The notes beneath the pieces were generated by a model. The model ran no database searches. It was not told the DNA's origin and worked only from the letters and a program-made list of their open reading frames with translations. A stretch of 64,000 nt of DNA from Hathewaya proteolytica DSM 3090 (lineage in GTDB: Bacteria; Bacillota; Clostridia; Clostridiales; Clostridiaceae), in NCBI RefSeq assembly GCF_900142225.1, contig NZ_FRAD01000003.1:186001-250000 (forward strand). The letters are read 5' to 3'. Shown here one piece after another: positions 8,303 through 15,744 of this stretch. Numbering within the stretch: position 1 is the stretch's first letter; each line of letters starts with the position of its first letter. A program made the translations under genes and the position numbers.

Positions 8303-10111
8303 TTATTCATCGGTCTTGAGAATGGACATAAATGCTTCCTGTGGAACTTCAACATTTCCAAGTTGACGCATTCTCTTCTTACCTTTTTTCTGTTTTTCAA
8401 GAAGTTTTCTTTTTCTTGAAATATCTCCACCATAGCATTTTGCAAGCACATCTTTTCTCATTGCCTTTATAGTTTCCCTTGCTATGATCTTGCTGCCCAC
8501 TGTGGCTTGAATTGGAATCTCGAATAGTTGTCTTGGAATGATTTCCTTTAACTTCTCTGCTATACCTCTTCCACGAGCATAAGCTCTTTCTTCAGGTACT
8601 ATAAGAGACAAAGCATCTACCTTATCCTTATTTAATAAAATATCCAACCTAACTAGCTTAGTTTCTTCATAGCCGAATAACTCATAATCAAAGGAGGCAT
8701 ATCCTTTTGTTCTAGATTTTAATGCATCAAAGAAGTCGTAAATTATCTCGTTTAAAGGAATGTGATAATTTATCACCACTCGTGTAGTTTCTATGTAATG
8801 CATATCTATAAAGACACCTCTTCTGCTCTGACAAAGCTCCATTATAGCTCCCACATACTCTGCAGGGGTGATTATAGATGCTTTTACAAGTGGCTCTTCC
8901 ATCTTTTTAATTTCTGTTGGCTCAGGCATATTTGTTGGATTAGTTATTTCAATCATCTCTCCATTGGTCTTATACACTTTGTAGATAACAGATGGAGCTG
9001 TAGTTATAATATCAATGTCAAATTCCCTCTCCACTCTTTCCTGTATAACTTCCATATGTAAAAGTCCTAAGAATCCACATCTAAATCCAAACCCTAAAGC
9101 TACAGAGGTTTCGGGTTCAAAGCTTAAGGCAGCATCATTTAGCTGCAATTTTTCTAAGGCATCCTTTAACTCCCCGTATTTTGCACCATCCACAGGATAA
9201 ATACCACTGAATACCATTGGCACTGCAGGTCTGTATCCTTGAAGTGGCTCTTTGGCCTCATTGTCTGCCATGGTTATGGTGTCCCCAACTCTAGCGTCTC
9301 TTACATTTTTAATAGAACCACATATATACCCAACATCTCCCGCACTTAAGCAGTCCACTGGTGTATACCCAGGTGCAAAGACGCCTATTTCCACTACATC
9401 ATACTCTTTACCTGTAGCCATAAGTTTTATTGTGTCGCCTTTTTTTACCTCTCCATCCATGATTCTAACGTGGGATACGACTCCTTTATATGGATCGTAA
9501 TTTGAGTCAAATATAAGAGCTTTAAGTGGTGCACTTGCATCTCCCTTTGGATGAGGAATTTTCTTTACAACACTTTCTAAAACATCTTGGATATTTAAAC
9601 CTGTTTTAGCAGAGATCAACGGAGCATCATGGGCTTCAATTCCTATGACATCCTCAATTTCCTGTTTTATCTCCTCTGGTCTAGCACTTGGAAGGTCTAT
9701 TTTGTTTATAACTGGCGCAATTTCAAGGCCATTGTCCACTGCAAGATAACAATTGGCCAAAGTTTGAGCTTGGATTCCCTGAGTGGCATCCACCACAAGA
9801 ATAGCCCCTTCACAAGCAGCTAAACTTCTAGAAACCTCATAATTAAAATCCACATGCCCTGGAGTGTCTATTAAATTTAATATATACTCCTTTTCGTCCT
9901 TTGCTTTGTAAACTAGCCTAGCTGCCTGAGATTTTATTGTAATACCTCTCTCTCTTTCCAGTTCCATGTTGTCTAGTATCTGTTCTTCCATATCTCTCTT
10001 TGCAAGAGTTCCCGTATACTCTAAAAGCCTATCTGCTAAAGTAGACTTACCATGATCTATATGTGCAACTATGCAGAAATTTCTTATGTATTCCTGTCTA
10101 TTATTTTCCAT
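8303..10111 (-). CDS. lepA: Elongation factor 4 (LepA) GTPase
   Basis: Ribosome-associated GTPase linked to back-translocation and initiation or assembly of the 30S subunit. G1 AHIDHGKSTLADR, G2 region RERGITI, G3 DTPGHVDF, G4 NKIDLP, then EF-G-like domains and the LepA-specific C-terminus ending in RMRQLGNVEVPQEAF. I favour ATG 10111, which has GGGGGT about 7 nt upstream; the ATG six bases earlier is too close to it. It is preceded by a promoter that contains an inverted repeat. Confidence 0.98.
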   Translation of the reverse strand: MENNRQEYIRNFCIVAHIDHGKSTLADRLLEYTGTLAKRDMEEQILDNMELERERGITIKSQAARLVYKAKDEKEYILNLIDTPGHVDFNYEVSRSLAACEGAILVVDATQGIQAQTLANCYLAVDNGLEIAPVINKIDLPSARPEEIKQEIEDVIGIEAHDAPLISAKTGLNIQDVLESVVKKIPHPKGDASAPLKALIFDSNYDPYKGVVSHVRIMDGEVKKGDTIKLMATGKEYDVVEIGVFAPGYTPVDCLSAGDVGYICGSIKNVRDARVGDTITMADNEAKEPLQGYRPAVPMVFSGIYPVDGAKYGELKDALEKLQLNDAALSFEPETSVALGFGFRCGFLGLLHMEVIQERVEREFDIDIITTAPSVIYKVYKTNGEMIEITNPTNMPEPTEIKKMEEPLVKASIITPAEYVGAIMELCQSRRGVFIDMHYIETTRVVINYHIPLNEIIYDFFDALKSRTKGYASFDYELFGYEETKLVRLDILLNKDKVDALSLIVPEERAYARGRGIAEKLKEIIPRQLFEIPIQATVGSKIIARETIKAMRKDVLAKCYGGDISRKRKLLEKQKKGKKRMRQLGNVEVPQEAFMSILKTDE

Positions 10112-10143
10112 TCGCATTACCCCCGGTCAAAAAATACACTATA

Positions 10144-10181
10144 ACAGAGTAAATTATATCATAACTTACTCTGTATATGTC
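10144..10181 (-). promoter_or_regulatory. lepA promoter region with an inverted repeat
   Basis: TTGACA and TATAAT on the minus strand are 19 nt apart. Perfect 9-bp arms ACAGAGTAA (10144-10152) and TTACTCTGT (10166-10174) straddle the -10 element, so the repeat could be an operator or a weak terminator of spoIIP. Confidence 0.5.
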
Positions 10182-10188
10182 AATAATA

Positions 10189-11259
10189 TTATTTCTTTTG
10201 AAGGTATTCACCCAATACTTCACCCAAATACTCACCACTTTTTAAAACTTCATCAATGGTATTAACATTTGCACCGCACTCAATTAGTATAGAGTTCTCG
10301 TGCAAATCTTGATTATAGTACATAATTCCTTTGTTTCTCTCCAATATCTCAGAGCCTCTTAGCAGCTGTGGGTATTTTCCCTTTGCAATTGAAACTAAAC
10401 TGTCCACTATACTTTTTTGTCTTTCATAATACTTGCATCCAGTACACATTACAAACATGCATTTCGCTATTTTGTCATCGCCTATGGCACTTGTAACTGT
10501 GCTTTTGTTCTCAAGACTGTCTCTATGCAAATCTATTATGAGATCAAAATCCCCATGTTCATGTAAATATTTCTCTACTGTCTCCCTGGCTTTTGGATAG
10601 CACTTAGAATAATTTTCGTCGTGAATAGTCTTATCGTGAAACACCTGTACATTGTATTTCTCCTCAAGAACTTTTTTGATTTTTTCACCAACTGTAACTA
10701 CATTGCAATTATTATCTTTGCTTCTTCCATCCTTGCCAGCTATAGGAGAAAAAGCTTCTTGTGTATGGGTATGATATATCAGAACCTTTAATTTCTTATC
10801 TGAACCTTGCAGTTCAGAGACTTTTTCACTTTTTTTTATGCTATCCTCATCTAGAACGTACCGAACTATTCCTTCTTGTGAAGAAATATCCTCTAGGTTA
10901 TTATCCTCTGTAACCAGCTCATCTCTCTGGCTGAATTCCTCATACAAACTAGCTTCAGATTTATCTTTTAGATAAGATATTTCATTTCCAATTACGTTGT
11001 CATTATATTTAATTTTACCTTTAATTTGTGATATCATTTCATCTTTATCTTTGTCAACTTTATTAGCCTTAAGGCTAGGCAAAGAAAATCCCAATATCTT
11101 TGTATAAATAGTATTAACTATACTTTCGTTACTATATGCCTGTATAGTCTTAAAAAGCACCAGACTCATAACTAAGATTGTAAGAATACTTATTTTAAAC
11201 AAGCTTATTTTAAAATAATCTTTTCCATGGTTTGTTAAATCATCAATTTCTAATTTCAT
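10189..11259 (-). CDS. spoIIP: Stage II sporulation protein P
   Basis: Peptidoglycan amidase/endopeptidase of the DMP engulfment machinery, acting with SpoIID and SpoIIM at the mother-cell side of the septum. An N-terminal membrane anchor (about residues 22-42) is followed by a variable linker and the SpoIIP catalytic domain: YHTHTQEAF with its zinc-ligand His, IIDLHRDS, and a C-terminal ILIECGANVNT-like Glu motif. The start has GGGAGG upstream. It follows gpr, as in many Bacilli and Clostridia. A sigma-E-like -10 (CATATTCTT) lies in the gpr-spoIIP gap, but I cannot see a convincing -35. Confidence 0.95.
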   Translation of the reverse strand: MKLEIDDLTNHGKDYFKISLFKISILTILVMSLVLFKTIQAYSNESIVNTIYTKILGFSLPSLKANKVDKDKDEMISQIKGKIKYNDNVIGNEISYLKDKSEASLYEEFSQRDELVTEDNNLEDISSQEGIVRYVLDEDSIKKSEKVSELQGSDKKLKVLIYHTHTQEAFSPIAGKDGRSKDNNCNVVTVGEKIKKVLEEKYNVQVFHDKTIHDENYSKCYPKARETVEKYLHEHGDFDLIIDLHRDSLENKSTVTSAIGDDKIAKCMFVMCTGCKYYERQKSIVDSLVSIAKGKYPQLLRGSEILERNKGIMYYNQDLHENSILIECGANVNTIDEVLKSGEYLGEVLGEYLQKK

Positions 11260-11321
11260 TTCTTCGCCCTCCCATATTTTTATCTGTTATAAGAATATGA
11301 GATAAGCTGCATATTAATAAC

Positions 11322-12299
11322 TTAATTAATAAATTTGTTTATATCACTTAAAGTAAGTGCTGGTTGAAGTGCTATATTTATACCGTTGGCAAGGATCTTT
11401 GACATGGCATCTATGACCATATCCACTTCCTTTGGAGTGACAACTAAATCCCCTACAAAAGGATTCAATAGCTCCTTTATCATCTTTTCTTTCTCTAATT
11501 TATCTATATTTTTTAACATCTGAAACAAAGGCCCACTATTTTTAGACTGTTTTATCATCTCATCTATAACTAAATCTATGGAGTCATTTGCCAAAGTAGC
11601 AGCATCTACAACTGTGGGAACGCCTATGGAAACCACAGGAACACCTATGGTCTTTTCACTTATTTCATTTCTGTTATTGCCGATACCACCTCCTGGACTT
11701 ATTCCTGTGGTACTGATCTGTATAGTGCTATTTACCCTCTCCATTCTTCTCGATGCCAATGCATCAATGCATATAACAAGACTTGGCTTGATTTTTTTAA
11801 CTACGCTTTTTATTATTTCACTGGTTTCGATACCAGTTATGCCAAGCACACCTGGTGATATTCCGCAAACAGGTCTTACCTGTTCGTCTATAGAATCTGG
11901 CACTAGCTGTTTTAAATGCCTGGTTATCATAATATGTGACATCACCTTGGGCCCAATGGCATCAGGAGTGACATTCCAGTTGCCTAGACCAACCACCAAA
12001 GCGGTCATATCATCTTCTAGTTGAATTAGAGGAGAGAGGACCTTTGCAAGTACAGCACTTACATCGTCTTTTGTTTCTGCATCATAGTAAACAAAATCAG
12101 GTATCTCCAAAGTTATATACTTTCCACGAGGTTTTCCAATAATCTTTTCTCCCTCTTCATTTTTAACTTCCACATGAGTTATTTTCACTCTTTTGTCTGT
12201 GTACTCCTCAACTTCGGTTCCAGGTATGTATCCCTCATTTTCTTCTTTGTACATCTCCTGAGTTTCCAGGGCTAAATCAGTTCGTATATTACCATTCAT
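11322..12299 (-). CDS. gpr: Spore germination protease GPR
   Basis: Aspartic-type protease (family A25) that degrades small acid-soluble spore proteins at germination. It shows an acidic N-terminal propeptide, the GLGNWNVTPDAIGPKV core, the CIDALASR segment and GPPG-like loop GISPGGGIGN; 325 residues is the usual size. AAGGAG lies upstream of the ATG. In Bacillus the gene is transcribed in the forespore by sigma-F and sigma-G, and a matching candidate promoter is present here. Divergent from rpsT. Confidence 0.97.
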   Translation of the reverse strand: MNGNIRTDLALETQEMYKEENEGYIPGTEVEEYTDKRVKITHVEVKNEEGEKIIGKPRGKYITLEIPDFVYYDAETKDDVSAVLAKVLSPLIQLEDDMTALVVGLGNWNVTPDAIGPKVMSHIMITRHLKQLVPDSIDEQVRPVCGISPGVLGITGIETSEIIKSVVKKIKPSLVICIDALASRRMERVNSTIQISTTGISPGGGIGNNRNEISEKTIGVPVVSIGVPTVVDAATLANDSIDLVIDEMIKQSKNSGPLFQMLKNIDKLEKEKMIKELLNPFVGDLVVTPKEVDMVIDAMSKILANGINIALQPALTLSDINKFIN

Positions 12300-12332
12300 A
12301 ATTAATTTCTCCTTAAGGTATTCTTATAATAT

Positions 12333-12361
12333 TATATTTTCCAAAAAAAATAATTGTATTC
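12333..12361 (-). promoter_or_regulatory. Candidate forespore (sigma-F/G) promoter of gpr
   Basis: On the minus strand, GAATA (12361-12357) is followed after 14 nt by GGAAAATATA (12342-12333), close to the sigma-F pattern GYATA-N15-GGnnAnnnT. The regulon assignment rests on consensus resemblance plus the known forespore role of gpr. Confidence 0.4.
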
Positions 12362-12373
12362 TATGTTTAATGC

Positions 12374-12402
12374 TTGAAGTCAAAAGAAATTAATGCTATA
12401 AT
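12374..12402 (+). promoter_or_regulatory. Sigma-A promoter of rpsT
   Basis: TTGAAG (12374-12379), 17-nt spacer, TATAAT (12397-12402). It is followed by a leader of roughly 75 nt. Confidence 0.8.
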
Positions 12403-12423
12403 ATCTGATGTTAGTATGAATGC

Positions 12424-12449
12424 TTACGCGATTCCCCAAAGCTGCGTAA
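12424..12449 (+). promoter_or_regulatory. Hairpin in the rpsT 5' leader
   Basis: Arms TTACGC (12424-12429) and GCGTAA (12444-12449) with a 14-nt loop, inside the rpsT leader and before its ribosome binding site. It could be a ribosomal-protein autoregulatory structure, but I do not recognise a named family. Confidence 0.45.
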
Positions 12450-12483
12450 TGTACAGGAACTAGAATATAAGGTGGTGAAATTA

Positions 12484-12747
12484 ATGGCAAATATTAAATC
12501 AGCAAAGAAGAGAATAAAAGTTAACGAGAAGAAAGCTCTTGCAAATAAAATGATAAAGTCTGCTTTAAAGACAACAATAAAAAAATTTGAAGAGGCTGTA
12601 GTTGCAGGTAACAAAGAAGTAGCTGCTGAAGAATACAAAGCAACTGTGAAAGCTTTAGATATGGCTGTTTCCAAAAACATTCTACATATAAATAAAGCTT
12701 CTAGAAAAAAATCAAGACTTAGTGTTAAACTAAAAGCAATGGCTTAA
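12484..12747 (+). CDS. rpsT: 30S ribosomal protein S20
   Basis: Binds 16S rRNA early in 30S assembly. The sequence is highly basic and all-helical (MANIKSAKKRIKVNEKK start; KNILHINKASRKKSRL near the C-terminus), 87 residues. ATG 12484 is preceded by AAGGTGG at 12469-12475; an in-frame GTG at 12472 lies within that site and is rejected. Monocistronic, with its own promoter and terminator, and divergent from gpr. Confidence 0.98.
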   Translation: MANIKSAKKRIKVNEKKALANKMIKSALKTTIKKFEEAVVAGNKEVAAEEYKATVKALDMAVSKNILHINKASRKKSRLSVKLKAMA

Positions 12748-12783
12748 TATTTTTGTTTTAAAAGAGAATAAACGAATTTAAAT

Positions 12784-12820
12784 AATAAAGCAGCTATGGT
12801 GTCTCCTTAGCTGCTTTATT
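12784..12820. terminator. Bidirectional terminator between rpsT and holA
   Basis: Arms AATAAAGCAGCTA (12784-12796) and TAGCTGCTTTATT (12808-12820) are perfect over 13 bp. The hairpin serves the converging rpsT and comEC-holA transcripts. Confidence 0.85.
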
Positions 12821-12831
12821 TATACTTTATA

Positions 12832-13896
12832 TTACATACTGCGTCTTGCCACTGCCCCTTCTACTATTAGCATCTCAAGTTCCATTTTACTATCCACAGA
12901 AGTAGACTTCATCCTCTTTTCACATTGCAAACATTTTTCTATCATGTAACAAAGGTATTTTTCACTAAAAGCCCCACATTGATTTGCCAGTATCTGGCAC
13001 CTAAACTGATGCATCTTCAAATCCATTTCAATTTGTTCTTTTTTTATACCCTTATCAATTCTGCATTTTACCTTCAATAAGTCGTCGTATTGTTTCTCCA
13101 TCATCCTCAAAATCATAGTAGCTTTTTCACCTCTAAACATCAATTCGTTTAAAGTATCTATGGCTTTTTTTATGTTATTTTCAGCTACATAGGAAGTTAA
13201 GTTGAATATATCGCTTTCATTTTTAGAAGGCAAAAGATTTATTATATCTTCTTTTGTGATTTTTCGACCATTTGTATAAGAGCATAATTTGTGAACCTCT
13301 CTCTCGATGATGTCAAAATTGCTTTCTACTTGGTTGCAAAATAAAGTCAACTCAGTTTTTTCTATTATACCACCATTTTGTTCAAATATGTCCTTCACCT
13401 GAATACACATATCTGCTGTTCTAAGCTTATCCACTTTTACCACCACGGCACCGTGTTTCTCTAGACGTTTCAATATAGATGATGGCTTTTCCCTATTACT
13501 TTTAAAGATATAATATAGTAGGAGAACAGTATATGGGGGCATGTTTCCTATGTACTTTTCTAGATACTTAGAAATAGAGTTGCCACCCTCACCTTCTTTG
13601 CTGTCTTTATCTGCAAGGAAATCAGCCCTGTATATCTCCACCACCTTCATAGGACTCATTAAGGGCATAGTTTCACAGGAATTCAATATTTCATCCTCAG
13701 TTACCTTAATCCCATCTAACCTTATATAGTTAAATTCGTCAATTTGGTTTTGCAGATATTCCTTCTTAATAACATTTATATTTTTTTTTATTAAATTCTC
13801 ATCGCTACCACAAAAAACAAACACCTTTCCAATTTTATCTTCACCCTTGTTGTTCTTTGTCTTAAATAAATTATAAAACTCTTTTTGATTAAGCAA
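12832..13896 (-). CDS. holA: DNA polymerase III delta subunit
   Basis: Clamp-loader subunit that opens the sliding clamp. The 354 residues match HolA in layout: an N-terminal degenerate AAA+ domain (KVFVFCGSDENLI) without a functional Walker A, a lid domain, and a helical collar region (LNELMFRGEKATMILRMM). The start is TTG 13896 with AAAGGTGG 7 nt upstream. It follows comEC, as in Bacillus subtilis where yqeN (holA) follows comEC and rpsT lies convergent. Confidence 0.93.
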   Translation of the reverse strand: MLNQKEFYNLFKTKNNKGEDKIGKVFVFCGSDENLIKKNINVIKKEYLQNQIDEFNYIRLDGIKVTEDEILNSCETMPLMSPMKVVEIYRADFLADKDSKEGEGGNSISKYLEKYIGNMPPYTVLLLYYIFKSNREKPSSILKRLEKHGAVVVKVDKLRTADMCIQVKDIFEQNGGIIEKTELTLFCNQVESNFDIIEREVHKLCSYTNGRKITKEDIINLLPSKNESDIFNLTSYVAENNIKKAIDTLNELMFRGEKATMILRMMEKQYDDLLKVKCRIDKGIKKEQIEMDLKMHQFRCQILANQCGAFSEKYLCYMIEKCLQCEKRMKSTSVDSKMELEMLIVEGAVARRSM

Positions 13897-13923
13897 AGCA
13901 ATTCCACCTTTTTTAAAAGATTA

Positions 13924-15300
13924 TTACATAATTCTCATAAAACCTAAGAAGCAAAGACAAATGCCTGTGGCTCTTACCAACTTTATTTTGTCATCCTTAC
14001 ACTTTAAGTAAACATACACCATGCATATTATTATCACTATTTCCCAATAACTAAAATAGATCTCTAAGGAAAAAATATGGTGCAAAAAGTTCTTTACTCC
14101 ATCGGTTAGGGCAAACACTGCCCTTATAACACAACTTATTATACCATTTAAATAGCTTGTGTTAAACACCACCATAAATATTAAGCCCAAAAGAGTCAAA
14201 AAGGAATACAAGGGTACGAGAATCATATTGCTGACTAAAAAGCCTATGTTTATACTTTTGTTCATAATGGAAAGTATAATAAAAGTCATGCTCATACTAG
14301 CTAAGGATAAGCTCACAGATTCATTTATCCTCTTTGGCAAAAAGTACAATTTTCTTTGTAATATTCTGTAAAATACAATTATCCCCAATACAGATGAATA
14401 TGACAATATAAATCCTAAATTAAAAGCACACCACGGCTTTATACACAAAATAATAATGGCTGATAAACTAAGTGCATTTATACTGCGGTAGTTCTTATAG
14501 ATTTTTCTCCCAATTTTTGATGTTGCTATCATAATAAAAGCCCTCATAGTAGACGGCCTACTCCCAGTTAAAATTACGTATAAATAGCCCATAGTGCATT
14601 GAAGGGCTATTGATGGAATAAGAGCTAAAGCTGAAAAAAGTATGTTCATATGTAGTCCTGACACACTGATTATGTGTACTATTCCAAGCTGACTTAATTG
14701 TTCCTTATATGTATCTTCTATAAACCTTGTATCTCCATAGGCTAAAGACATCATAACTCCCGCAGACTCTTCACCAATGCTGATTTTGAACTCATTGTAT
14801 ATCTTGTCTTTGAGATTGTAAATATTGTATGAGTTGTTCACTTTTTCGCTTTCAATTTTACTACACTTAATTTCCCCTACAGTACCATATTCATATTGCG
14901 GTTTTTCGGTAAAAGTACCATGAATGCATACATTGCTGCCAACCATTACCTCCTCTCCAATTCCACTTAGATTTATCAATTTCCCCTTGTAGCTACAAAC
15001 TCCATAGTAGGATTTTGGATTCTTTGATACGATTTTTGCCACAATGGGCCCTTTACCTGGCAAGCCTTGTGTGAAATAGAATAGCACAAATACGTACCCT
15101 ATAATTGAAACAATAATCATAAGGATCCAGGAAGTTTTACTCTGGCTTAAAAAGACAATAAGAAAATAAGATGTGGAGTAAACCACACCTATGATAATAT
15201 TTATCTTAAATGATATAAAACACATCATACCCATAAATAAGGCAATACAACAAATTGTAAGTGGACCTGTAATCTCACAGTTTATTTCTTCTAATTTCAT
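13924..15300 (-). CDS. comEC: ComEC/Rec2-type DNA channel protein lacking the hydrolase domain
   Basis: Predicted polytopic membrane channel for uptake of single-stranded DNA. After N-terminal membrane segments and an OB-fold-like region (about residues 85-155) comes the Competence domain, with IISVSGLHMNILFSALALIP and LTGSRPSTMRAFIM, then several membrane helices. At 458 residues it is much shorter than the usual 700-800, because the C-terminal metallo-beta-lactamase-like domain is missing. The frame ends cleanly 28 nt before holA, and no remnant of that domain appears downstream. Function in transformation is therefore uncertain. Confidence 0.88.
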   Translation of the reverse strand: MKLEEINCEITGPLTICCIALFMGMMCFISFKINIIIGVVYSTSYFLIVFLSQSKTSWILMIIVSIIGYVFVLFYFTQGLPGKGPIVAKIVSKNPKSYYGVCSYKGKLINLSGIGEEVMVGSNVCIHGTFTEKPQYEYGTVGEIKCSKIESEKVNNSYNIYNLKDKIYNEFKISIGEESAGVMMSLAYGDTRFIEDTYKEQLSQLGIVHIISVSGLHMNILFSALALIPSIALQCTMGYLYVILTGSRPSTMRAFIMIATSKIGRKIYKNYRSINALSLSAIIILCIKPWCAFNLGFILSYSSVLGIIVFYRILQRKLYFLPKRINESVSLSLASMSMTFIILSIMNKSINIGFLVSNMILVPLYSFLTLLGLIFMVVFNTSYLNGIISCVIRAVFALTDGVKNFLHHIFSLEIYFSYWEIVIIICMVYVYLKCKDDKIKLVRATGICLCFLGFMRIM

Positions 15301-15394
15301 AATATCCTCTTTAAAAACAAAATATTTCTACTTATTCATTGAAATTATTGCCCATCTTCTCTTATTATAATCACATAGTTAGCTATTATATTTT

Positions 15395-15664
15395 TTATTT
15401 ATTATCTTTACCCTTTGGCCTTAAAGTTCCTATAAAATTTTTCCCGTTGGTGTAAAACCCAGATGCACTTAATCCAATTACAAGGCCCTTTAAAAATTTT
15501 TGTCCATACATCACTTCACTAGAGAAAATGAAACAGAAGATTATCCCAAAGGTCAAAGAAACCAAGGAAGCAAATCTACTTTTAAGACCAGCTTCCTTTA
15601 ACACATTAACAATAGCGGTTATAATTGGTATAAACATCATCTCAACTTCAGTTAAAGAAAACAT
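15395..15664 (-). CDS. Small holin-like membrane protein
   Basis: An 89-residue protein with two or three hydrophobic segments (roughly residues 7-22, 30-47 and 58-70) and a basic C-terminal tail, the form of small phage-holin-like proteins. ATG 15664 has AGGAG 8 nt upstream; the ATG at 15670 is too close. No endolysin or phage genes accompany it, so it is not a prophage lysis module. It lies between comEC and the degenerate P-type ATPase in the same orientation. Function unknown. Confidence 0.6.
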   Translation of the reverse strand: MFSLTEVEMMFIPIITAIVNVLKEAGLKSRFASLVSLTFGIIFCFIFSSEVMYGQKFLKGLVIGLSASGFYTNGKNFIGTLRPKGKDNK

Positions 15665-15744
15665 ACGCATCACTCCTCATATTTTAATTTATGCGAAGAA
15701 AGCGTATGTTGTGATAATAATCTACATTATTTGACATCTCTGTT

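Noticed and set aside
8281..8451. N-terminal extension of hemW to 8451
   Set aside because: It overlaps the end of lepA and does not look like HemW. The ATG at 8280 has GGGGAG directly upstream.
12411..12680. Minus-strand 89-codon frame over rpsT
   Set aside because: It is the complement of the Lys/Ala-rich S20 gene, with no ribosome binding site.
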